From Bisporella sp. PMI_857 (lineage: Eukaryota > Ascomycota > Leotiomycetes > Helotiales > Helotiaceae), in contig JAJSPD010000012.1 in NCBI GenBank assembly GCA_021307315.1, positions 310,001-374,000 of the forward strand: a stretch of 64,000 bases of DNA, read 5' to 3'. Below, piece after piece: positions 1 through 10,781 of the stretch. The notes under the pieces were generated by a model. That model worked only from the letters and a program-made list of their open reading frames with translations. It did no database searches and had not been told where the DNA came from. The stretch's first letter is position 1. Each line of letters opens with the position of its first letter. The position numbers were made by a program, and so were the translations under genes.

Positions 1-2777
1 TAGGCCATCCATCATTTTGGCTAAATCCGTCTGGCTTGATAGACGTTGCCAGTGATTACTCTTGTCGTGCCCATCAAATGCTCTGGCCATTGCACTGTAT
101 TTGGATTCTGTCATTTCCTGCCTAGAGCCGTCTAGAAGAAGATGACCTGCACGAGGCTCAAGGGGTTTTCTTCCGGTCACAATATATAGGTTGACATAGT
201 ATTTACCGGAACTAATTTCATCTACTTCGATTGATGGGAGTACCTCCTTTAGCTTGTTTGATATTAGGAACCGTTATAATAACAATTTCTAGGCATGGAG
301 ATTGCACGAACCTCAGGGATTGAATCTTCAAGCTCCGCCTGCCATACTACAAAATCTCTGAGATTATGCTCAGTGCGAGTTTTCCCACCAACTGAAAGAT
401 GAGTTATGCTCTGCTTTACATCCCAAAACTACATTAAGGACTTAGTCATGTCACCTAGGCCTAGAGGTAAAACGAATACACCCTCCTAGATGATTACTTT
501 GTGTTAGGAAAAAATAGAAGAACACTCACTCCCGCACCCTGTAGCCACGACTTGAGTTTTGGGGCAGCAACTTCTTCTGAAGGCCGCAACCTCGACTTCA
601 ATCGTTCAGCGACACGCGTAGTCCAACCCGGAACTAGTGTTGCTATATCACTGTCCTCTCCACCTTTGAATCGGTCATCGATATTGTCAGTCCATGTTGT
701 CGCAGCACGGCTTAAATGATCAACTGTAGACGGCAGTCTAGGCCTAACTGCTGCAAACCGTGGTCGAGGGTCAATCTCGGTAAACTCAACCACGCCATCA
801 GGCTTTAATATCCTGATATTATTAGGAACAGGACAATAGTTTCGTCAAAACTTGGAAACCTACAGCCGTACACTATCGAGGAAAGTCTTGTAGTTGTAGA
901 CCTTGTCAAATATATCTCTACCACGTACCAAGTCATAAAGGTTATTTGGAATCGGGTTCTCGTGATCAAGGATACAATTAATGTTTCGGATAGTGAACTC
1001 TGGATAAGTATTTTGTGAAGACGGAACTCTGCTGAAATAGTCACCAGAGTCTTTGGGCTTACCACACTCTTTCATAAAATCTTTTGGTATATACCCGGGA
1101 TAGATTCGACTCCAGGCACTGTTGATACAATGGTTAGTGATATTAATTCCGGTAAAACTAATCATAATAGTAGCTGAATATCACGGGAGTATGTAGATAC
1201 AGACACCGTCAAGCATCTTCTATAACGGGTGTACCTACTCGTTGTCATCCAACCCTTCAATAATCCAACCTGGTTGTTCTGCTTTCATCTTGAATGCCCA
1301 GTTTCCATCGCCGCATCCCTTGAGAAAAGTGAGTAATATTGTTGTCAATGGTAGATATATGTAAGTGAAAGGAAGTAGGTAGCCAGCTTTTTAATTCAGA
1401 ATAAACGTGTGAAACATACCACATCCTATTCGCCAAATTAGCCCCCGTTTCTTTTTTGTGTCGTATGCCAAACTATGAGCTCGGGGGCCTGTCTTGGGAG
1501 GTGAAACTAGAAGATAAATAAGGTGTCTCGGCTACGGCGAAAACTCCGGAGTCTCCATTTCTACAAAGGAAAACGAATATTGCAGGGTAGAGTTGGCTTA
1601 CCAGAACCCTAGGCGGTCCTTCGAATACGGCGACATTAGGCCGACCTCCCTCTGGTGTTGTTGATGTAGTTGAGCCTGACCGTCGACGAGGGCTGAACCC
1701 CCAGGATAACAAAGGGTAGTCTACAGAGATGGCTGTTGACCCATCGTCCACTAGTTGTTGATTTATTAGCGCTTTGCATATAGCTGCACAAAGTCAAGAT
1801 TATAGATGTACTCATTGCAGTATTTTTGTTCATTTGTGGTAAAATAACTTCTCTCATCTTGCTTCTAAATCTTCTAACGAGTCAGCAATTTTCTTCCAAG
1901 AAAGAAATCTGTAAAGAGTTTTATGAGTTGTAGGTCATTTGGCTTAATGGCTGATGTCGCCATGTGACTAATGGACTAAGGTCTGGTGCCTTTGTGGGAT
2001 CAATGAATAGCCTCACTGTTGATAGAATTCCCTTTTGATCGCTCTGAGAAGTTCATTGGAAGCATGTTTGCCGGCAACTACTGGTTTAACTGCTATCGAG
2101 TCCAGGTCTACAAGTTCTCCGTACTCATTATAAGCCGCCGGTACCGGCTTCCCATCCTTTGTAATCCAGCATCGAAGTGGCACCCTTGGTGCAGAGTCGG
2201 TTGCGATACACTCATTGGGTGTATCAACTTGCGAGGGTGGTATAGGTGCTGTTAAAGCTGGATATTAGCATTGAGCTACCCGCGGAATATATTTTGTCTC
2301 ATAGCTCATTCCTATTCCATAGAAGCACTCACAAGGTTGGGTGATAGATATCGGTGGGCTAGCTGGTGGAATCTTTATACTGCTAGAGGTTGGTGCGTAA
2401 TCGGCGGTGCTAATAGACAGAGTAGGTGAATCTCTGAATTGCTCTGTTGTCTCTGATATGGTTCCCGGAGGAGGCTTTGACAAAGATTCTCCTACACCAT
2501 CATTATCGTTGATGTCCATTCTATCAAGGGTATCTTGAAGGGCCGTAAACGGGGCTCTCAAAGATTCTCGCATGGCATCCTGGATTATGAAGTTATCAGC
2601 CATTCTGCAAAGCGCGTAATATACTAATGGGAGATATCTTTGTATGATATGACGTACCATTGACGGCGACGATGGTTTGCTATGGATTGGCGAGACGCAA
2701 GGTATGGCGCTGCTGCAATCTTCTGGCGAGCAGATCTTGGGAGACTCATCATCAATGGTGAGAGGGCGCAAGGCCAT
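1..2777 (-). CDS. SAM-dependent methyltransferase, multi-exon, 3' end outside window
   Basis: Class I methyltransferase of the large fungal LaeA-like/TAM group. Motif I (GCGDGNW) is encoded near 1,300, followed by an acidic-loop-like segment (EGLDD). Downstream are LVRGRDIFDKV, then LILKPDGVVEF, which is the usual post-motif signature. Clear junctions: 2332-2249 (84 nt), 2016-1909 (108 nt), 863-813 (51 nt) and 529-429 (101 nt); all keep frame. The reading frame is still open at position 1 (AKMMDGL), so the C terminus is missing here. The N terminus (from MALRPL) is Ser/Pro-rich and unrecognised. I could not close the splicing between about 1,860 and 1,300, nor exactly at 240-300, so decay is possible. 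Natural substrate unknown; family members often act in secondary metabolism, but nothing adjacent shows a biosynthetic cluster. Confidence 0.72.
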
Positions 2778-3412
2778 TGCTACTTAACGGTGTCGTCGCT
2801 TGGTTAGCAACGTGATTCAGATTCGAAATCGAGATGGGCAGGACCACCCTGGAGAATAGGGAAGTCTCCGCCTTTTGAACAAACAACAAAGTTGGGACCA
2901 ACTTCTGCGACGAAGTAAGAAAACAACCAGACAACGAAAAAAGAGAAGTAGAGCGGAGAATCAAATGGGTGCTTACATCCGAAGCTGTGGGAGGAGATGT
3001 TTAGAGGTGGTAGTATGCATCTCTGTTTTAGGAATGCACAAAGAATGGCGGCTCCCTCCCGTTTGCATGGCACCTCGAAAATCTAGAGATATCTTTTGAA
3101 AAGAGCAGTAGGTCTAACTCACTCAAGTAAAATTGAAAGTTTCTTCTATACTTGCAGTTGACCCTGCTGTTTCATGACATGTCACCCGAAGAATGAGAGA
3201 AATGCGGAGATATCATAGCCTAATGTAAGGGCGCGCGTTTGCAGCTCCTACTTGAGTATGGCGTCCAAGTTTGAAATTCTAGAAAACTGTCTAGCTAATA
3301 CAATTATCGAAGAATCAGACCTTGATTCTTCCCACTGACCAGGGTTAGCAAACATACGCATGAAACAATTCTTCATTATCTGGTATGGTTTTGCCTTGCC
3401 TATTTCCACGTG
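2778..3412. other. intergenic, upstream of the methyltransferase
   Basis: No convincing coding exon or RNA gene seen on either strand. Presumably holds the methyltransferase promoter and the 3' flank of the small ABM gene. Confidence 0.5.
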
Positions 3413-3968
3413 TCACAGCCTAGCAGCAAATCCTCCCACAGGCTTGACAACCTTTAATTGCATCGGACGTCCAACTAAATCTTCAGCTGCAATTTTCCTA
3501 GATAAAGCAACCATCAGCATTGTTCTCAAAACCAATGTTCATCTAGCATGTGCTCCCAAGGATGACACTTGAAAGGTTTTGGCTCCCGATATCCCCTCTA
3601 ATGACACCTTGAAACCTCGACTTACTTTTGGAAAGCCTTAAACTCCTTGGAGGTGCCATGTGCTCTCATCGCCTCCTTGTTCTTATACCTAAGAACCGTC
3701 AGCCTTGCTCACCAATCCCTGCGAGAGCATGAACTTACGTCTCCAACATGATCACTTCTTGCTCTCCGCTCTTCTTTGTCTCGACGTTGATATGATATCT
3801 TAATACGTCTGGTTCATTCTCCTTCACGAAGACTGCCATCTCTTTTAGAAGTTCCACGACCTATTCTCATATTTAAGCGATATATTAACGAAAAAAAGAG
3901 GAGATTCCTACCCGATCCTCCTTCCCAGGCTTGGGGGTTATCACAGCGATGAGGTCGATTTGAGACAT
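3413..3968 (-). CDS. small ABM-domain (dimeric alpha/beta-barrel) monooxygenase-like protein, 108 aa
   Basis: Four exons: 3968-3912, 3860-3739, 3688-3626, 3497-3413, totalling 109 codons with frame kept at all three introns (51, 50 and 128 nt, good GTAGGA/GTAAGT donors). The protein begins MSQIDLIAVITPKPGKEDRV and contains the pattern LRYHINVE...VIMLETYKNKEAMRAH, characteristic of the antibiotic-biosynthesis-monooxygenase (ABM) fold: a cytosolic homodimeric ferredoxin-like barrel acting on small aromatic or quinone-like substrates without cofactors. The C-terminal tail (VVKPVGGFAARL) is also typical. The actual substrate cannot be inferred. A second dimeric-barrel protein lies at 36.8 kb but is twice as long. 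Confidence 0.8.
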
Positions 3969-4922
3969 GACTCCGTTTGATAAGTTTATTCAAGTTAAAG
4001 TGAAGGAAGACATGAAATAAGAAGTGACGTAGATAAATGGATTCCGGTAGTGCCGAGACGGGTTGTCAAGGATGCTAGACAGCAGACCTGACCTCGGTTC
4101 GTTTTTCAATTCATCTGGTGGAAAAATAGATGGCGGTATGAGACACGGTTATTACTCTTGCACTTTATCATATGCTCGTCAATGTTCAATTAATTGTGAA
4201 ACAATTTCGTATGGTCAATTTTTTTACCAAGTAAATTGATTTTCGTCTTATTAAAAATTTTTTGGACGTCCAGACATGATTGTGACGAAAGGATTATTGG
4301 CAGATGGTCCAAGATCAGGCCTCCTAATTCTTAGCCGAATAGATAGCTGGGACCCCTCAGCTTTGAACCTGCGTTGCATGGCGAAGCTCCATCTTCTTAA
4401 AGAATATATAAGATGTAGAAAGGCATTCAAGAGACCAGAATGACCATGATTGATATAAAAAACGATTATTTCCAAGCTGTACACTGGTTGGCTGCGGAAT
4501 GGATAACGTCGCCTAGCGTCCTTTCAATGTTTTTCCAGGTTTCCCGAGGCAAATACCTATCTATTCAACACCGAGCAAATCAGATTATATGATGGAAAGT
4601 CTAAACAGTCTAGTGGCGCTCAGGTAAATTGATGATGCGAGCCCGTCTAAGTATTCATAAAAGAATGCGCTATTGAGTATATAGTAGTTCTGCCTCAGGT
4701 GCCTAATATTCTTGAAATTATGAGAGGCATAAGGTAGATTGGGTAATTGGTTAAACGTGTAAAGTAAGATTAGAGGTTCCTATGAACAGTCAAGAGTAAC
4801 TATGAAAGTTCGAGAGCCTAATTTTATCTCTTGAAATTATTATTGCGAGTCCCCTAGGTCAACCTCTAGTTGATCATTACCATATTCAGCTAGCATCTAA
4901 GCTCGAAAGCCATGCCTTCACT
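3969..4922. other. intergenic with one dispersed-repeat copy
   Basis: Contains repeat copy A (listed separately). The remainder is AT-rich with no supported gene. The 3' ends of the cotransporter and the start of the ABM gene border it. Confidence 0.5.
4108..4349. repeat. dispersed repeat family, copy A (MITE-like)
   Basis: One of three related AT-rich segments in the window. It shares the core TCAATGTTCAATTAATTGTG (near 4179) and the terminal block CCTCCTAATTCTTAGCC (about 4321-4337) with copies B and C. The left end has a weak match to the inverse of the right end, so the ends are provisional. No coding capacity. Probably a non-autonomous DNA element, but this rests only on the imperfect inverted ends. 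Confidence 0.6.
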
Positions 4923-7900
4923 CTATAAACTCATTGTGACCGTCATACTGTTACTGTGTATCATCAACACCGGCGGACACCCTTTACATAATACCTCTAA
5001 ATCGCTAAGATACTGCTTGCTCGCTTCCTCACTCCTACATGTCCCCTCCATAGGGCTTGGCAGCGTTGTGAACATAACCGCTGTCTTTGAGCTCTCCCGC
5101 CTCATCAGTTCATTCAAAATAAGATGCTGTGCCCTACACGGCAAATCATTAAAGCTGATCGGTACCGACTGCGTAAAATACGCACTTCCGGTGCGACTCT
5201 GGGGAGATCCTCCTTCTGAGACTTCTGAGATGTGGTCGGGAAAGGCGGAAGCGCTGTATGCTGAGGGCAAGCGGGTGTTGCGGAAGGGAGGGGATGGCGT
5301 ATTTGTGAACATGATAGACGGGCCGGGTCCATCTTCTGTTGCAACTCGGGTCATAGGAACAGGTTTGCTGGTGAATTTGGGTTGAGAGGCGTGGCGAGAC
5401 AGGGACGGGCGTTCTGACCTCGCTGATGCGGGCCGACTTACGGATGAGGGCTTGGAAGGTGGTGTGGTTTCGGATTCTTTGAGTGATGCGGCTCTGCTAC
5501 CGGATGTTATGGGTGAAGGTTTTAGTGATATAGACTTGTTAGAGGGGAGCGGAGTTTTTGGCTCCGAGGTTCCTGTTCGCTTCCTGGTGGCGAATTCTGG
5601 GCCTGATGTAGTTGCTTTCGTCTCGGGGAGCCAAGGCATCCTAGTAACTCGCTCTGGAATCTTGACTTCTCTTTCTCCGGTCGACTTCTTTGAAGGCGGA
5701 GGCCCTCTCACTGTGTAAAAGAATGCAATTAGCTACTGTTCCTAGGGCAGAATTTGCTGAATGTGGGGAACACAACAGGGACAGCTACTTACTCGAGTCA
5801 CCATGGCTCCTTCGCCGCCTGATGGGGCCAATTGGTGTCTCACCTGGAGAGTCTTCGGACTCAAGGCAGTCAACGTCTCCTTCACTAGCTGCGCTTGGCG
5901 GGCCGTCCTCTTCGGAATCTAGTAGGGCATCGGAATCACTTTCAGACTCGCTGCTCGAGTCTTCACTAGCGCTTGCCTGGGCTGCGTGCTGTTTAGTGAT
6001 ATTTGGAGACAGACGAGAAGTCCTCATCCCCAGGCTCACTCCAAGCTTTGTTAGTCCAGACATAGTGTGCCGTCGTTTAGATTTCTTCAGCAGCCGCCTC
6101 AAGCCTAGGAAGCGATCAACACGTTCTGCTCTGGGACCCTGTTGAAAGCTTGCCTCGGGCCAATTACTTGGTGTGGAGAGGATATTTGAAAGATCCTCTA
6201 CCGCGGACGTAGCTCCACGATTCCCCCGCAATTTTTGAATCTCGTCCCACCACTCTTGCCCGCTCAAGCATTCCTCGACATCATCCTCATACTCTTTTCC
6301 TGGAGCGTTGCCATTGACTATAATCTCATAGCTTGGGAGGTCTCCTGATGCCAACCAGAAAACAAGGATTTCTGCCTCAATTCTTAGGTTCTCCAGCAGC
6401 GATTTCACTCTGCCACGTTCTTCTTCTACGTCAGATTCATACTCTACAAATACGGCGACCCTAAGCTTGTATACCTTTTTCCAGGCAGGAACGGTATTCA
6501 AAATCACTCCAAGCTGAAGGATCAATGTATCTGTAAATATTAAACATTAGTTCTAACCATATATTCAAGATATGTCTTACAAGTATCAAAGTTGGTTGTA
6601 AGTATATTCTGCTTCGTGTCTCCCTCTGCTGAGATCTCGGCTGACATTTGAATTGGCCATAAGTCAATATACTTCTTGTTATTATCATTGTTCATGTCTG
6701 GAAACTCCAAAGCTTGGAATCCTTTTGCTACGGCGACATTTATTTGTAGTCTGAATAACAGATCTTCGAGGACAGTCACATAGCTGGCCATAGACATCAT
6801 CGCTTCTGTCTTGCACGAATCTGTAGGCAAGTCTCCGGTAATCCTATCACTCTTGATTTCTTGGCTTGACTTCTTTTGCAATGGCTGCTCTGAGCTATCC
6901 CTTTCACCAGTTGCTGTAGGTTCATATTCTATCTCAATCAAAGGCGTGCTCCTCCTGATATCGTCAAGATTGTAGAATCCAAGGACCTATGCGAATTCCC
7001 AGATTAGCTCGCTTTTATTGACATAACTCAAGTGTCGACTAAAGATGAGCATAAATGTTAATCAGGACATACAGCTATATTTGGTCGCATCCCTCCTAAT
7101 CCAGCACTAAGCACAATATTCCTTGCGCCCCATTCGACTGCAGGCGAGATAGCAATGTTTACAAAAGCCTTGATCTTGGAGAAGTCGATGTACTTACTCC
7201 ATGCAGCTTGCTGTCTCCTCGCCTCTGGGACCGAGCCTCCAAAGTCATCAGTCACTATGACATGACCAAGAATGTAGAGAGAGCCTTTTTTCATAGAGTT
7301 GCAGAATTGAATGAGCTTATACTGTCGGCGCGGATCATTCACGAATAGCAGGATTTGAGGACGCCAAAACTTGACATGCTCTTGTTTTAGCCGGAGAAGG
7401 TATTTTCGGACTTGGTGATAGATCAGACTTTGAGAAACATCGCCCCAGCTTTTCGGGGGACTTGTATAGTGGATGATAAGGAAGAGAACTACAAGGATGC
7501 CAACGCAGCCGGTAGCATAAAGTCCGTCAACAAAGAACATTGCTGTTCCGCTAACCACTGAACCAGCAAGCGCTGTTTGCCAGTTGAAGAAATGAAAGGA
7601 CGGGCGGAAATTAGGTGCCGAGCCTATCTTAAGTAGGAAACATGCCAGGTTCATTACTAAAAAGGTCATCTGCAATCGTGTTAGGGCATTATGTCACCAT
7701 TTCAACTCGCGGAATATCAGCGGCACTTACCAGATATGTCATTGTCACAAAAGAAGCGATCTGGTTGAGGTCAGATAGCATAGTGACTTGTGCAACAATG
7801 TAGGTCATAATTATTGCATAAGTTGGCTCATCGCCTTTTTCGGTGCCTTGCCCAAAAATGGAAAATCCAGGAAGTAGATTATCTCTTGCAACTGCCTGTA

Positions 7901-9481
7901 GCAACTTCGCTGATCCAATAACACCCATTAATGTTGAGAAAAAGGCGCTGGCAAACTCTCCTGCGAGAATGACAAGGCCAGAGATATTGGTATCCTGAAT
8001 GACATTGGAGTTTCTGACAAAAGATGCTCTTGTGATAGTTGCCGCCATCGCAAGAATGACGAGAGCGTATAATACGAACGTAGTTCCAAGGGCGTATAGT
8101 GAGCCTCTTGGAATAGACCTACTAGGATTTCTCAGATCTCCAGACATACTAGCACCTGCAAAGATACCACCTGTTATTCGGAGAATTAGCACTTATTTAT
8201 ACTCGTAGGAGCTGGGAGATCGGAAGCAGATCTTGAGAGCTGAAAGTACGACACAAACAGGTGGTACAGGCTCACAGGATGGCTCTTGAGCCTCCTCTCC
8301 AACACACGGAAATCACATTTCAGCGCAGACCTAGCTTACCTGTAGCTGGAAATAGAATTCCAAATAAGTCTTGAAATGTCTCCTTGCCTTTGAGTTGACT
8401 GCCAGCGGCACCTCTCGTAAGTTGTGGTTTGAGGTTGCCCCAAAAAGTTTTAAGGCTTAGGCCAGTGTATTCGATCCCGAGTTTCCTACTTTCGAATGGT
8501 GATACTACAAGAGCTGAGAACGGAATGCTCAGTGTAGCAATTAAAAGTATTACTAGGAGGCTATTACTAGCTCGCGCAAAAATCGAAGACCCTGCTAAAC
8601 AGATTGCCGTACAAATAATGAGTACGATGGAGGCCCATAAATACATAAACCATTTACCCTCGGGAAGTATATTTACCCAATTGCCAGTCTCAGCACCAAA
8701 ATTCAGGGCAATACAATCTATCAAACCAACAGCATTCAAACCAGTGTTGAAGACAAATCCGAGGTAGAAGACGACTCCGATCGATCCTCCAAATTCAGGC
8801 CCTAAGGACCTAGAAATAAGGTAGTATGCCCCTCCACCACGAACTGTCCCATTTGATGCAATTGCCGAGAGCGAGAAAGTAGTGATTAGATTGATGGAAT
8901 ATGCTGCTAATAGCATGCCAAATATGCCGAGTACTCCTCCTTGGCCTGCCCTATGGGTCAGTGCGTTCTTGGATATATGTTCAAGATTACAGACCGAGTA
9001 TAAAGCCAAACCGCAAAAACATCAGAATACTCAGTACGTTTAAGCAAGTCGGAACGTATACGCCTGAAAATGTTCCTAGCTTATCAACTCCTCCGATGGG
9101 TCGAGGGCCAAGTCCTATTTTCGGCGCCAACGGCCCATTTGACTTCTTTGCATCATTATGTATCTGGGCCGTCAAAGACTCCTCTGCTAGCGTTACGGAG
9201 TGTTTTCGTCTCCCGCTCACTGACCTCCTTCGGACTTTACTTTCCGAACCATCTCTATCTATGTGGAACAAGCGCTTGGTAAAGGTATACTCCCGTGGAG
9301 TAGGAGTTGAGGCATTTGTATTTGGCTCATAAGGATTCGATGGCTCGTTTGTCGTTTCTGGCCGGTCTGGGAGATCCTCTGCCGCCATTGAGCGGTGTCC
9401 ATTGAATTCTCCCGTAGTACCTGTTGCTGTTCTGGCCTGAAAGCTGGAATGTCCACGATTCTGCTGGGCGGGGCGGGACAT
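4923..9481 (-). CDS. VHC1: cation-chloride cotransporter (SLC12/CCC family, Vhc1-like), 1353 aa
   Basis: Seven exons: 9481-8995, 8945-8340, 8170-7731, 7669-7073, 6986-6581, 6530-5793, 5710-4923; all junctions keep frame and give 1353 residues. A hydrophilic N-terminal domain of about 130 residues precedes the first membrane span (KLGTFSGVYVPTCLNVLS..., the CCC TM1 signature). Next come GTVRGGGAYYLISRSLG and FAGASMSGDLRNPSRSIP, hallmarks of APC-fold CCC transporters, with about 12 membrane segments in all. The large cytosolic C-terminal domain ends with FNDLPCRAQHLILNEL and VLMIHSNSMTVT, the conserved CCC tail. Yeast Vhc1 is the vacuolar K+-Cl- cotransporter (about 1120 aa); the extra length is low-complexity Ser/acidic and Ser/Pro sequence in exons 6-7. 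Likely role: K+/Cl- homeostasis at the vacuolar membrane. Confidence 0.93.
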
Positions 9482-10781
9482 GCTGTGAAAGTGCGCGATT
9501 ACTTTTTTTCACTTTATTGTATGTTTGTCAATGTTTGTTTAATAGTGAAACAATTACATAAACTTACAAAAATTAAGTAATAGTTTTGGTTAAAATCAGC
9601 CTCCTATTTCTCAGCCAGAGAGGCCAAGTTGTTGAACACATCAACCAGCCCCTTTGAGTCCATTTAGTAAGGTGAATCTTGAATCTTTACCAATACGATA
9701 CTATCCAAGTGGGGAGAATATGTGAAATGCAGCAGAACCGAGACTAGACATCTAAAAATAAGAGTGATTTTCAAAGATACAAAATCTTTTAAAAAAAGGT
9801 GGTATGGTGGAAACCTGGCATCACTCAATGCAATGAGAAGTTAAAGGAAGTATGTGTGCTGGTGGAGGGATATGAATTCCTTTTAGCTCAGACAAGAACC
9901 TAGAGGTTGTATCCCTGTCACCCTAACGTCATGGCAAGTGGCCAGAGGAGCTAGAAAGTCTCTGCACCTTACACGATTTGCTACATTTCAAAGCCATTTG
10001 AAGACACGGGAATATCTCGTGAAATACCTCAAATACTAAGTAGAGCGATATATTTGCATGGAACCTCAAGATCACTCAAGACACAAACAAAGGGCCGGCA
10101 TCCGAACAAATCGGTTGTTTGTCGACAGGGCCATTGTTGGTGATAAGAATTCCTTATCACGTTGGTTTGATAGGCTCAGTTCAGCTCACATGCTTAATTT
10201 GATAAATTGACTCTCGGCTGCCCCCACCACCATCCACTTTTGATTCACCGCTTTCTGGTTGTAGCTGACTCATGCAAATGACATCTGATATTTGTTCTCC
10301 TTCTGATCAAACGCCAACTGAAGAGTCATATGGTGATTGAACCACATTCCGCAGAAAAAACACTTAAGGCTTACTGAATATCTCAAAATACTCATAAGGC
10401 TGGAGTTTGCGAAGCAAGAATGCGGCAAAGTTTAGCTTACCAAATCAAAGCAGGCAGAAATTGCTCCAAAGTCTAAGATAGAGTGTATCTATCATTATCT
10501 CGTACCTGCCAAACAAAGCTTTATCATAGTCAGACATCCAGGTGCCAGGTGACAGAAACACGCCGCAGCACAGAAGTTTTCGAGAGACAGTCGGGTTATT
10601 GCTTAGCTTGACCTACAAGCATACATATATATAGGTAACCACAGCTTGATAGCCTTCACACATGTAACATTCTCATCACTCAAGGACACTGGTACTGATG
10701 CATATATATACACAGAAACCCGTGTCATCTGTATAGCTCGAAATCGACAGCATAACCTTCTATGGACACACATCTACGATA
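9482..10781. other. intergenic, divergent promoter region
   Basis: Lies between the divergent starts of the cotransporter and the vacuolar amino-acid transporter, so it holds both promoters. Includes repeat copy B right next to the cotransporter start. No coding exon seen in the rest. Confidence 0.5.
9497..9630. repeat. dispersed repeat family, copy B (shorter)
   Basis: Shares CACTTTATTGTATGTTTGTC and GTGAAACAATT with the other copies and the end block GCCTCCTATTTCTCAGCC. It lacks the middle part seen in copies A and C and has no recognisable left inverted end, so it appears truncated or internally deleted. It begins roughly 16-20 bp upstream of the cotransporter ATG and so lies within its 5' untranslated/promoter DNA. 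Confidence 0.6.

Noticed and set aside
2605..2657. GTACGT...TTTGCAG apparent 53-nt intron in the methyltransferase first exon
   Set aside because: Removing it puts the downstream reading into a stop within three codons, while the unspliced frame is open and joins the next exon in phase.
4912..5385. 157-codon + strand frame opposite the cotransporter C terminus
   Set aside because: It lies antisense to the conserved CCC tail (FNDLPCRAQHLILNEL...), which is plainly the coding strand; no domain in the + frame.
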